38,589 nucleotides of DNA from Lachnospiraceae bacterium (GTDB lineage: Bacteria; Bacillota; Clostridia; Lachnospirales; Lachnospiraceae): positions 1 through 38,589 of the forward strand of contig JAFQOW010000054.1 in the NCBI GenBank assembly GCA_017412055.1, written 5' to 3'. Below, one piece after another: positions 1 to 7,231 of the stretch. The translations under genes and the position numbers were made by a program. Each line of letters opens with the position of its first letter. Position 1 is the stretch's first letter. The notes below the pieces were generated by a model. That model searched no databases. It saw nothing but the letters and a program-made list of their open reading frames with translations, and was not told the DNA's origin.

Positions 1-165
1 AGCCCGTTGTTTGATATTTGTTATTGGTCGTACTTTAACAATACTATCTTGGGACAATCCTGTCACTGCCTTTTTTAGAAAAAGTTGAAAAAATTGCGTC
101 ACAGCCTTGGCAGGCCATCGCGCAGCGATTTTGTTCAATTTGAATTTTACGGAGGGAAAGTACTA

Positions 166-705
166 ATGTTTTTATATCATTATTATGATGCAAAAATAGG
201 ACCATTTAAAAACATATCGGATTTATCTGTAGGTGATGCCAAGCAATTACTAGATGAAATTAGAAAAGAAAGACCGGATTGCCAATGTGCCAAAAGACAA
301 GAAAGTTATGTAGAAGATAGAATATATTATGAAAATATTTTGAGAAATGAGTTCCTAAAAAAGGGTGGAAGAATGGATAGGAGAATTCCGCATTATATGG
401 TAGTAGAACATAGTCCTTGGCTGGGAACTTGGTATGAGAATTCGTCATTTGTAAAAATTCCTATTGAGGAATTTGATATTTCTACTTTATCGTTCACTTA
501 TGGTGATTCCCATCCTACGTTTAGTTCTAGAGTAAATGATGGAAAGGAATATCGAAAAAAGTTATATACATACAACGAAATATTAAAAATAATAGAAAAG
601 TATGGATTACCACAAGAATGGAATAATGACGGGAGATATGGTCCGGAAAGATATATTGAAGTTCATGTGTGGAGTGATGAAACTATTAAAAAGTATATGA
701 TATAA
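166..705 (+). CDS. hypothetical protein, 179 aa
   Basis: I do not recognise this protein. ATG 166 is chosen over an upstream in-frame TTG because GGAGGG at 151-156 sits nine bases before it. The product is soluble-looking, with no signal peptide or membrane segment, and is rich in Lys, Glu, Tyr and Ile. The most distinctive stretch is a cluster of aromatic residues (PHYMVVEHSPWLGTWY) near the middle. A Cys pair (CQC) lies near residue 40. It stands alone, followed by its own terminator, upstream of a toxin-antitoxin pair. A role as a small accessory or immunity-type protein is possible but nothing in the sequence proves it. Confidence 0.65.
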   Translation: MFLYHYYDAKIGPFKNISDLSVGDAKQLLDEIRKERPDCQCAKRQESYVEDRIYYENILRNEFLKKGGRMDRRIPHYMVVEHSPWLGTWYENSSFVKIPIEEFDISTLSFTYGDSHPTFSSRVNDGKEYRKKLYTYNEILKIIEKYGLPQEWNNDGRYGPERYIEVHVWSDETIKKYMI

Positions 706-756
706 GCAATGCAAAATTACAGTCTTATAGTGAGTTATATAAAACTATGTTTAATC

Positions 757-787
757 ACCAGTAAGTAATTATCGTGTACTTACTGGT
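757..787 (+). terminator. rho-independent terminator
   Basis: A perfect 11-bp stem (ACCAGTAAGTA / TACTTACTGGT) with a 9-base loop is followed by ATTTTATTT. It lies 50 bases after the hypothetical gene and before the antitoxin promoter. Confidence 0.75.
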
Positions 788-863
788 ATTTTATTTAGAC
801 GAGGTTATGAGATTAATTATTCTTTGAACATTAAAATACACATCTTCAATAATGAATTAAATG

Positions 864-900
864 TTTACATAATAGACATACTATGATATAATTTGTCTAT
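864..900 (+). promoter_or_regulatory. promoter and dyad operator of the toxin-antitoxin pair
   Basis: TTTACA (864-869), a 17-base spacer and TATAAT (887-892) form a sigma-A-like promoter. A 7-bp inverted repeat, ATAGACA (872-878) and TGTCTAT (894-900), brackets the -10 box. Phd/YefM antitoxins are known to bind such dyads and repress their own operon, so this is the likely autoregulatory operator. Confidence 0.65.
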
Positions 901-917
901 AAGAATGGAGGCGCAAT

Positions 918-1205
918 ATGTTTACTTTACAGGAACGAATTAGACCATCAGCTGATTTAAGAAATCATTATAATGAAATTTCCAAGCAATGCAGAGAAGA
1001 TAAAGAGGCAGTGATTATTACCGTAAATGGAAGAGGTGATACAGTATCTCTTGGTTATGAAGAATATAATCGTATGAAAGCAAGAATTGAACTTCTTGAA
1101 CTTCTTGCAGAAGGAGAGGAAGATGTCAATGCGGAAAGAGTGGCTCCTATGGAAGAAACTTTTGCCAATATAAGGGCAATATTAAAGGAGAAACCTAATG
1201 GATAA
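918..1205 (+). CDS. type II antitoxin, Phd/YefM family
   Basis: This 95-aa protein has the Phd/YefM layout. An N-terminal DNA-binding half (residues 1-55) contains a SADLRNHYNEI segment and the strand AVIITVNGRGDTVSLGYEEY. It is followed by an acidic helical tail, which in the family wraps the toxin. GGAGG at 907-911 gives a well-spaced ATG. It overlaps the toxin gene by 8 bases, the usual coupling of a type II pair. Its role is to neutralise the RelE/ParE-like partner and, with it, repress the promoter that carries a dyad at 872-900. Confidence 0.88.
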   Translation: MFTLQERIRPSADLRNHYNEISKQCREDKEAVIITVNGRGDTVSLGYEEYNRMKARIELLELLAEGEEDVNAERVAPMEETFANIRAILKEKPNG

Positions 1206-1518
1206 ATATACGTTATTAAGAACGGATACAGCAGATAGCCTTATTCACAAAATTATCCTTGATATTGCGGAAAAATTCGGTACAGAGGTGGCACTTGATA
1301 AGCTGGATGAATTAGAAAACCAGATTATGTTACTTGCTGAAAATCCCTATATGGGCACAGATCCACGTTACATGATTTTGCGCAGACAGGGATATAAGGT
1401 TTTAGTAACAGAAAAAAATCTTGTTTTCTATAAGATTAATGAGATTCAAAAAGTAGTTACTGTGTATGCAGTGGTTGACCAGAGACAGGATTATTTGAAT
1501 ATTATAAGAGGATTATAA
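1198..1518 (+). CDS. type II toxin, RelE/ParE superfamily
   Basis: This 106-aa basic protein has the RelE/ParE fold pattern. A helical N-terminal half ends in LDELENQIMLLAENPYMG, then comes the strand-rich core RRQGYKVLVTEKNLVFYKI and a C-terminal VYAVVDQRQDYLNII. The conserved Arg/Tyr-rich end fits an mRNA interferase or gyrase poison; which of the two cannot be told from sequence. ATG 1198 overlaps the antitoxin gene, so translation is probably coupled. No terminator is obvious after it; the following 120 bases contain nested inverted repeats. Confidence 0.85.
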   Translation: MDKYTLLRTDTADSLIHKIILDIAEKFGTEVALDKLDELENQIMLLAENPYMGTDPRYMILRRQGYKVLVTEKNLVFYKINEIQKVVTVYAVVDQRQDYLNIIRGL

Positions 1519-1539
1519 AATTTTACAGAATAATAATTT

Positions 1540-1639
1540 GTTTATCGATTTTGATGGTATGAACGAGAATGGTAACTATCAAAATAGTTTTAATTCCCAT
1601 CGAATTCGAGGTGTTTAAGTAGCCCGAAGTTCGATAAAC
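1540..1639 (+). repeat. nested inverted repeats, possible structured RNA or remnant
   Basis: An outer 9-bp perfect inverted repeat, GTTTATCGA (1540-1548) and TCGATAAAC (1631-1639), encloses an inner pair TTTTGATGGT (1549-1558) and ACTATCAAAA (1575-1584, one G-U pair). The outer and inner left arms are directly adjacent. An alternative hairpin, AACTAT-CAAA-ATAGTT, overlaps the inner right arm. It lies between the toxin and the MBL-fold gene. It could be an untranslated leader, a transcript end or a mobile-element scar; I do not recognise a known RNA family. Confidence 0.4.
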
Positions 1640-1663
1640 TTGAACTTGAAGGTGGATATATTT

Positions 1664-2248
1664 ATGGTAATAAAATTAAAATATGGTAATACAAATACTT
1701 TTTTGATTCGGGGAAAAAGTGGATATTTGCTTATTGATACTGATTATGCAGGAACATTGCCAGCGTTTTACGGAGCGATAAAACAATACAATATAAAAGT
1801 AAATGACATATTGTATATTTTAGCTACACATTATCATCCCGACCATATTGGCTTAGTTAGTGAATTGATGAAACAAGGAGTAAAACTTCTTGTGATTGAT
1901 ACACAATGTTCTAATATTCATTATGCTGATGAGATTTTTATCAGGGATAAGCGATTCTATTATGAACCTATAGATGAAGGAGATGCCATAGTCATTAGTT
2001 GCAAGGAGAGTAGGGAATTCCTAAAAGATGTGGGCATATCAGGAGAAATTCTTTCTACAATGAGTCATAGTGAGGATAGTATATCATTGGTATTGGATAA
2101 TGGTATATGTATTGTGGGCGATTTAGAACCTGTTGAATATTTGGGTGCTTATGAAGAAAATGTTAAGTTGAAGGCAGATTGGGAACTTGTTATGAGCTAT
2201 AATCCTAAACTAATTTATTATGCTCATGCGAACGAAAAGGTATTATAA
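1664..2248 (+). CDS. MBL-fold metallo-hydrolase
   Basis: This 194-aa protein is a compact metallo-beta-lactamase-fold hydrolase. The metal signature HxHxDH is intact as ATHYHPDHIGL. A later His (STMSHSEDS), the Asp of VGDLEP and a C-terminal His (YYAHA) supply the remaining usual ligands. ATG 1664 follows AAGGTGG with good spacing; the longer reading needs a TTG with no ribosome site. The family includes glyoxalase II, lactonases and phosphodiesterases, and the substrate cannot be read from sequence. It is short for the family (often 210-260 aa) but has all the motifs, so it is probably functional. Confidence 0.82.
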   Translation: MVIKLKYGNTNTFLIRGKSGYLLIDTDYAGTLPAFYGAIKQYNIKVNDILYILATHYHPDHIGLVSELMKQGVKLLVIDTQCSNIHYADEIFIRDKRFYYEPIDEGDAIVISCKESREFLKDVGISGEILSTMSHSEDSISLVLDNGICIVGDLEPVEYLGAYEENVKLKADWELVMSYNPKLIYYAHANEKVL

Positions 2249-2396
2249 GTAAAGGTGTTGCAACGGGATTTAACAGAATTGTTAAGAGACGTTGACAGAT
2301 TTTTTGATATAGTTGGTAGTGATTTTTGAACATATGTAATACGATGTTTTCATCAAGATATACAAGGAGGAAACATTGATGAAGATGGAATTTCAT

Positions 2397-2635
2397 AATA
2401 AATTTTGTTTCAACACCTTCGGCGATTACCTTAAATCCTAATTCGTGAAACCCTCAGGTGAGTACGTATTTGGTGGCGCATCTACGCAAACATCAAATCG
2501 TCCAATATGCATTGGTTCTGCTATATGTTCCATTCCATAGTGAATTTTATCAAAACAATCTTCAATAGATGTTATTCCGTCTTCGAAATGCTGAAAGAAT
2601 TTAATATAATTTTCACTATACAAAATGTAATTCAT
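2397..2635 (-). pseudogene. remnant of a GGDEF/EAL-type cyclic-di-GMP phosphodiesterase gene
   Basis: Reading leftward from ATG 2635 (GGAGGA eight bases upstream) gives 65 residues, MNYILYSENYIKFF... to SPEGFTN, then TAG at 2440-2438. At that point another frame reads HELGFKVIAEGVETK. The segment LGFKVIAEGVET is the classic EAL-domain strand that precedes the last catalytic Glu region. The 65-residue head resembles the N-terminal part of large Lachnospiraceae GGDEF/EAL proteins, by recollection rather than alignment. So an internal deletion seems to have joined the head to a late EAL fragment out of frame, and the rest is lost. If still translated, it would give only a 65-aa peptide. Confidence 0.5.
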
Positions 2636-2697
2636 AAGATCTTCCTCCGATTGGTACTTTTGTACTATATTATATCTAAGAATATAGTTATTGTCCA

Positions 2698-2742
2698 CAG
2701 CTTAAAGATTTTAAATGTTTAATACAGAAAATCTTTAAGCTG
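2698..2742 (+). repeat. 15-bp perfect inverted repeat
   Basis: CAGCTTAAAGATTTT (2698-2712) and its exact complement (2728-2742) surround a 15-base loop. It lies just upstream of the -35 box at 2745 and downstream of the start region of the leftward EAL remnant. It could serve as an operator or be a relic of a terminator. There is no T-tract for rightward termination. Confidence 0.5.
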
Positions 2743-2744
2743 GA

Positions 2745-2772
2745 TTGACAATGTATATAAAAAGTGTATAAA
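2745..2772 (+). promoter_or_regulatory. promoter of the 2H phosphoesterase gene
   Basis: TTGACA (2745-2750), a 16-base spacer and TATAAA (2767-2772) lie about 45 bases before the start codon. They directly abut the 15-bp inverted repeat that ends at 2742. Confidence 0.55.
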
Positions 2773-2818
2773 TAAAATTGATATTTTACGTAAATAACAT
2801 AAAAGGAAAGATATAAAT

Positions 2819-3340
2819 ATGTACCATATTTCAATTTATTTTGATAAAAAAACGGAACAGATAATGCAAAATTATATTAATCAAGTAGCTAAAGCATCAG
2901 GTAATACTTTTATGCTGGATGGAAATATTCCACCGCATATTACAGTGGTTGGCTTTGAAGCAAAAGACGAGGAAAAAGTATTAGAAGTATTTGAGAATAA
3001 TATTGAAAGTATAGAAAGTGGACAGATTTACTTCGCATCTCTTGGCGTTTTTAAAGGAAAAGTTATCTATGTACAATCAATTTTGAATGAGTATTTACAT
3101 AACATTTCAGTAAAAATTCATGATATATATACAGGTGTGGAGGATATTAGGTTTAATCCGTATTATGATACTTTTGGTTGGATTCCTCATTTGTCCATAG
3201 GAAAACATTTAGATGAAATACAAATGGAAGAAGCTTTTAAATGCTTGGTTAAAAAATTTGTGCCAATGGAAGCACAGATAACAAAAATAGGAATCGCCAA
3301 GACAAATCCACATAGGGATATTAAGGTGTATGAATTGTAA
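2819..3340 (+). CDS. 2H phosphoesterase family protein (2'-5' RNA ligase/cyclic phosphodiesterase-like)
   Basis: The 173-aa protein shows both signature motifs of the 2H superfamily: H40-I-T42 in PPHITVVGF and H123-L-S125 in WIPHLSIGK. The spacing is the usual one, with two pseudo-symmetric lobes. Such enzymes (LigT, cyclic phosphodiesterases, YjcG-like proteins) act on 2',3'-cyclic phosphates or 2'-5' linkages in RNA or nucleotides. The substrate here is not known. AAAGGA at about 2802-2807 precedes the ATG. It is monocistronic with its own promoter. Confidence 0.8.
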   Translation: MYHISIYFDKKTEQIMQNYINQVAKASGNTFMLDGNIPPHITVVGFEAKDEEKVLEVFENNIESIESGQIYFASLGVFKGKVIYVQSILNEYLHNISVKIHDIYTGVEDIRFNPYYDTFGWIPHLSIGKHLDEIQMEEAFKCLVKKFVPMEAQITKIGIAKTNPHRDIKVYEL

Positions 3341-3381
3341 AATAATAAATATAGTTAACTGATGCTACAATCTTACTTAAT

Positions 3382-3470
3382 ATTTGTCAGAAAAAATGTA
3401 TATAAGTTCAGGATATTCGTCAGAAAAAATGTAAGGAGCATATTGATATTCGTCGGAAAAAGTGTATAAT
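3382..3470 (+). repeat. three direct repeats at exact 33-bp spacing overlapping a promoter
   Basis: Three copies of ATTYGTCRGAAAAARTGTA occur, with their GTC cores at 3386, 3419 and 3452, so the period is exactly 33 bp (about three helical turns). The third copy lies between a -35-like TTGATA (3443-3448) and a TATAAT (3465-3470), with a 16-base gap. The transcript would start about 35 bases before the AAA ATPase gene. Regular phasing on one DNA face and overlap with the promoter suggest an operator array for an unknown regulator. Confidence 0.65.
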
Positions 3471-3511
3471 TAATGAAAATAGTAGATATTCTGTTAGACG
3501 AGGTGATAGTT

Positions 3512-4816
3512 ATGGAACGTTATGCAATGAAACAGTTAGAAGAATGGTATAATAAAAAAAATAGAAAACCACTTATTCTTAAAGGGGCTAGACAAGTAGG
3601 CAAAACTTGGTTAATGAAAGAATTTGGCAAGACTCATTTTAAGTATACAGCATATGTGAATTTTGATAATAATAAAAATATGGCAAATGTTTTTGAAAGT
3701 GATTATGATATAGATAGGATATTAATGGCTATAAACGTTGAGACTGGAGTGAAAATATTACCAGAAGAAACTTTAATTATATTTGATGAAATACAAGAAA
3801 ATCCTAAAGCTATTGCATCCTTAAAATATTTTTATGAAGAAGTGCCACAATATACAATTATTGCAGCGGGGTCCCTATTAGGAGTTGCTATTCATAATGG
3901 TGTTTCATTTCCAGTAGGGAAAGTTGATACATTAGTACTTAATCCCTTAAGTTTTAGAGAGTTTTTGTTAGCGATAGGAGAAGAAGGTCTTGTAAAATTA
4001 ATTGAAGAAATGAATTTATCATTAATAGAAAGTTTTCGAGACAAATATATAGATTGGCTAAAAAAATATTACTATATCGGGGGAATGCCAGAAGTTGTTG
4101 CATCTTTTGCTTCTGAAAGAGACTTTACAGAGGTACGACATCTGCAAAAGAAAATTATTGAAATGTATGAGGCTGATTTTAGCAAACATACAACTGCAAA
4201 TGAATTACCTAGAATTAGAATGGTATGGAATTCAATTCCAATGCAATTAGCAAAGGAAAATAAAAAGTTTTTCTTTGGAAAAATAAAAGAAGGAGCTAGA
4301 GCAAAAGAATTTGAAATTGCAATTGAGTGGTTGCTAGATTGTGGTTTAATAAAGAAAGTATATAACGTAAGTAAACCTGCAATGCCATTGAAGGCATATA
4401 CAGAGTTTTCTGCATTTAAGTTGTATCTATTGGATGTGGGATTACTTGCAGCTATGAGCGAATTAGATGTAAAATCTATTTTGGATGGAAATGCTATATT
4501 TGTAGAGTTTAAAGGTGCTTTGACTGAGCAATTTGTGTTGCAACAATTGATTGCAAATACGGAGTATAGTCCATATTATTATTCAGAAACAAAGTCAGAA
4601 GGCGAAATAGATTTTTTAATACAAAAAGAAGGCGAGATTGTGCCGATTGAGGTAAAAGCTGAGGAAAACTTAAAAGCTAAAAGTTTGCGAGTGTATTGTG
4701 ATAAGTTTAAACCTAAAATGGCTATTAGGACTTCTATGTCGAATTATAGGGAACAGGAGTGGATGGTAAATGTTCCGTTATATATATTGGATAGGTATAT
4801 AGAAACTAAAGGATAG
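3512..4816 (+). CDS. AAA-family ATPase with DUF4143 domain
   Basis: This 434-aa protein begins with a P-loop ATPase domain: Walker A GARQVGKT (residues 25-32) and Walker B LIIFDEIQE (about 88-96). It is followed by the DUF4143 region and ends with EIDFLIQ...VPIEVKAE. That D-x(n)-ExK pattern looks like the PD-(D/E)xK nuclease-like core common in this family. ATG 3512 is preferred to a longer start at 3473 because GAGGTGA lies just upstream and the shorter form begins with the family-typical MERYAMKQLEEW. The family is widespread in anaerobes and its role is unsettled. The three 33-bp repeats before it are its probable control region. Confidence 0.85.
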   Translation: MERYAMKQLEEWYNKKNRKPLILKGARQVGKTWLMKEFGKTHFKYTAYVNFDNNKNMANVFESDYDIDRILMAINVETGVKILPEETLIIFDEIQENPKAIASLKYFYEEVPQYTIIAAGSLLGVAIHNGVSFPVGKVDTLVLNPLSFREFLLAIGEEGLVKLIEEMNLSLIESFRDKYIDWLKKYYYIGGMPEVVASFASERDFTEVRHLQKKIIEMYEADFSKHTTANELPRIRMVWNSIPMQLAKENKKFFFGKIKEGARAKEFEIAIEWLLDCGLIKKVYNVSKPAMPLKAYTEFSAFKLYLLDVGLLAAMSELDVKSILDGNAIFVEFKGALTEQFVLQQLIANTEYSPYYYSETKSEGEIDFLIQKEGEIVPIEVKAEENLKAKSLRVYCDKFKPKMAIRTSMSNYREQEWMVNVPLYILDRYIETKG

Positions 4817-4841
4817 ATTATTATTAATAGAGATTAGAACA

Positions 4842-5981
4842 ATGAGATATATAAAACCATATTATTATACTGAATTTAAATGTATAGCTGATAAGTGCCC
4901 AGATACTTGCTGTGCAGGTTGGCAGATTGTTATAGATGATGAAACACTTGAAATATATAGTAATGAAAAGGATGAATTTAGCTATAGATTAAAAAATTCC
5001 ATTGACTGGGCGGAAGGTGTATTCTTTCAGAATAATGGTCGCTGTGCTATGTTGAATGATAATAATCTATGTGATTTAGTGACAGCAAAAGGTGAGGGTG
5101 CATTATGCAAGACTTGTCATATGTATCCTAGACATATTGAAGAATTTGAAGGTGTGAGAGAATATTCGCTTTCTTTATCGTGTCCTGTGGCAGCAAGAAT
5201 TATTTTGGAGGATACAAATAAGCTTATATTTGATATTGAAGAAAATGATGAGACAGATCCTTTGGAAGAAGAATTTGAAGATTTTGATTTCTTTATGTAC
5301 ACTCAGCTTGAACAAGCAAGAGATGTTATATTTGAGATTATACAAAATAGAGATTTGTCTGTTGATATTAGAATGTCTTATATAATGGATATGGCTAGAA
5401 AATTTCAGAACGCTGTGGATGAGCAGGAAGTATATAGAATGGAAGAGATAGCTGAAGAATACAAAGCTTTAGGAGAAGAAATATTACAAGCATCTAAATT
5501 TGAACAGATAAGTGATAATATCAGATTTGAAAAGGTTAAATCTGCATATGAGCTATTTAAGGAACTTGAAGTTTTAAGGCAAGATTGGCCAGAAATTATT
5601 GAAGATGTAAAGAAAAACTTGTATAATGGCACTTGTGAAGATTATTCTAAAATTAGAGATGAATTTTATCATGATTTTGTAAATGAAATAACAGATGATA
5701 GGTGGGAAATATTCAAGGAACAGCTTCTTATGTTCTTTGTATATACATATTTCTTGGGTTCTGTATATGATGACCTAGTATATAGTAAATTGGCATTATC
5801 GACATTTTCGGTATGCTTTATAGAAGAAATAATCATAAGTGAATGGTTAAAAAACAACAAGCATATAAATCTTAACAAATGTGTTGAAATAAGCTATAGA
5901 TATGCTAGAGAAGTAGAACATTCAGATGATAATCTTAATATTTTAGAAGAGATGTTCATGGATAGATTACAAAAGAATTAA
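4842..5981 (+). CDS. fliB: flagellin lysine-N-methylase FliB family
   Basis: The 379-aa protein has the FliB cysteine pattern. An N-terminal CIADKCPDTCCAGWQI (C14, C19, C23, C24) is followed by GRCAMLNDNNLCDL, LCKTCHMYPRH and SCPVAARII. These Cys clusters probably bind an iron-sulfur centre. FliB proteins methylate lysine side chains of flagellin, so this hints at a flagellated host, though no flagellar genes lie in the window. It starts 25 bases after the AAA ATPase gene with a poor ribosome site and precedes the LUD gene by 20 bases, so these may be cotranscribed. The C-terminal half is mostly helical and poorly conserved, as is usual for the family. Confidence 0.8.
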   Translation: MRYIKPYYYTEFKCIADKCPDTCCAGWQIVIDDETLEIYSNEKDEFSYRLKNSIDWAEGVFFQNNGRCAMLNDNNLCDLVTAKGEGALCKTCHMYPRHIEEFEGVREYSLSLSCPVAARIILEDTNKLIFDIEENDETDPLEEEFEDFDFFMYTQLEQARDVIFEIIQNRDLSVDIRMSYIMDMARKFQNAVDEQEVYRMEEIAEEYKALGEEILQASKFEQISDNIRFEKVKSAYELFKELEVLRQDWPEIIEDVKKNLYNGTCEDYSKIRDEFYHDFVNEITDDRWEIFKEQLLMFFVYTYFLGSVYDDLVYSKLALSTFSVCFIEEIIISEWLKNNKHINLNKCVEISYRYAREVEHSDDNLNILEEMFMDRLQKN

Positions 5982-6001
5982 TATAAAAAGTGGAGGTATT
6001 T

Positions 6002-6640
6002 ATGGATAACAATATTACAACAAGAAATCGTATGTTGGCGCAGAAGGTTATAAAGGGGCTTGAGTCTCGTAATATGACTGGGTATTATGCAGAAACTAAG
6101 GAAGAGGCTTTGAACAAGGCTCTTGAAATTATTCCAATGGGCTCTAGTATCGGTTGGGGTGGTTCTGTATCTATAGCAGAGATAGGATTAAAAGAGGCTG
6201 TAAGTAATGGAGATTATACTGTGTATAACAGAGATACGTGCACCACACCAGAGGATAAGAGAAAGACAGAACTTCAAATTTTTGGAAGTGATTATTTCCT
6301 TTGCAGTAGTAACGCTATCACAGAAGATGGTATTCTTGTAAATATTGATGGAAATAGCAACCGAGTGGCAGCTATCGCTTATGGACCATTACATGTAGTT
6401 ATGGTTGTGGGTATGAATAAGGTGGCTAAGGACATTGACAGCGCATTATTCAGGGCTAGAAATATCGCAGCACCTATTAATGCTCAGAGATTTCCACTTG
6501 ATACACCATGTAAGAAGAATGGGTCTTGTGCAAATTGCAAGTCCATGGATACAATATGCTGTGAGTTTTTAATTACACGTTTCTCAAGACATGCAGGTAG
6601 AATTCATGTTATTTTAGTAAATGAGGAATTGGGATATTAA
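6002..6640 (+). CDS. LUD-domain protein (lactate utilization LutC/LutB-like fold)
   Basis: This 212-aa protein is a stand-alone LUD domain. Characteristic blocks are SSIGWGGSVSIAEIGL, SSNAITEDGILVNIDG and the strand AIAYGPLHVVMVVGMNKV. The C-terminus carries a compact Cys cluster (PCKKNGSCANCKSMDTICC) that may bind metal or an iron-sulfur centre. Start ATG 6002 follows GGAGG; a GTG at 5990 would place the ribosome site inside the gene. LUD proteins in LutABC help oxidise lactate, but no LutA or LutB accompanies this one, so its substrate is open. It lies in line with fliB and may share its transcript. Confidence 0.82.
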   Translation: MDNNITTRNRMLAQKVIKGLESRNMTGYYAETKEEALNKALEIIPMGSSIGWGGSVSIAEIGLKEAVSNGDYTVYNRDTCTTPEDKRKTELQIFGSDYFLCSSNAITEDGILVNIDGNSNRVAAIAYGPLHVVMVVGMNKVAKDIDSALFRARNIAAPINAQRFPLDTPCKKNGSCANCKSMDTICCEFLITRFSRHAGRIHVILVNEELGY

Positions 6641-6830
6641 AAACTGTGGGTGAAAATTTGGGTTTTGCATATGATAAAGGTATCATAGATTTATCTTTTA
6701 ATACAAAACGAAAGATTAAGGGGAAGACATTATAAGGGAAATTATAGGGTAACTTATGAGCAAATGAAAAAATGGGGCTATAAAAGCCTTGTTCATGAAT
6801 ATTATAAAACAAAGAAAAGAGGATAAGAAA

Positions 6831-7127
6831 ATGGTAAATCATATTGTAATGTGGAAATTTAAACCAGAGGTTAAAGAAGAGGAAAAATCAAAAATTAAAA
6901 CTGCTATGAAGGAGAATTTATGTGCTTTAGTTGGCAAGGTTCCAGGGCTTCTTAGCTTGGAATTTATTGAGAATCCTATATCGTCTAGCACACATGATAT
7001 CGCATTGGTTAGTACTTTAGAGAAGGAAGAGGATATCACTGTATACGGCTCACATCCAGACCATGTTTATGTAGCAGATACCTTTGTTCGCCCATTTGTA
7101 TGCGATAGAGCTTGTCTTGACTATTAA
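6831..7127 (+). CDS. Dabb-domain (stress-responsive alpha/beta barrel) protein
   Basis: The 98-aa protein starts with the Dabb signature VNHIVMWKFKPE and has the typical VPGLLSLEFIEN strand and HPDHVYVADTFVRPF end. Dabb proteins form ferredoxin-like dimeric barrels; the few studied are stress-induced or act on small aromatic or polyketide substrates. ATG 6831 follows GAGGA. The 190 bases upstream (6641-6830) contain no recognisable gene, only a short palindrome TATGATA-AAGG-TATCATA at 6670-6687. There is no terminator before the ddh promoter. Confidence 0.8.
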   Translation: MVNHIVMWKFKPEVKEEEKSKIKTAMKENLCALVGKVPGLLSLEFIENPISSSTHDIALVSTLEKEEDITVYGSHPDHVYVADTFVRPFVCDRACLDY

Positions 7128-7155
7128 AAAAAACTAAAAAAATATTACTTTATTG

Positions 7156-7184
7156 TTGCAAATTGATAAAGAAATATTTATAAT
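7156..7184 (+). promoter_or_regulatory. promoter of ddh
   Basis: TTGCAA (7156-7161), a 17-base spacer and TATAAT (7179-7184) stand 48 bases before the ddh start. AAAGGAG precedes the ATG at 7232. Confidence 0.65.
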
Positions 7185-7231
7185 CATAAAGTGTTTTTAA
7201 ACTAGATTTTAATGCAAAAGGAGTGTTTGGT

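Noticed and set aside
118-130. ATCGC-GCA-GCGAT inverted repeat followed by TTTTG in the first 165 bases.
   Set aside because: The 5-bp stem is too short for a credible terminator. Nothing else in 1-165 is recognisable; an in-frame TTG at 85 lacks a ribosome site.
2364-2440. Short rightward frame MKMEFHNKFCFNTFGDYLKS behind AAGGAGG at about 2364.
   Set aside because: Only 20 codons, and it lies antisense to the recognisable EAL remnant, so the coding signal is better explained by the other strand.
3382-3470. CRISPR array suggested by regularly spaced repeats.
   Set aside because: Only three imperfect copies of about 19 bases with 14-base gaps, no cas genes, and the last copy overlaps a promoter.
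6641-6830. Possible decayed coding region between the LUD and Dabb genes.
   Set aside because: Short stretches look protein-like but frames shift repeatedly and no family is recognisable; only a 7-bp palindrome at 6670-6687 is clear.
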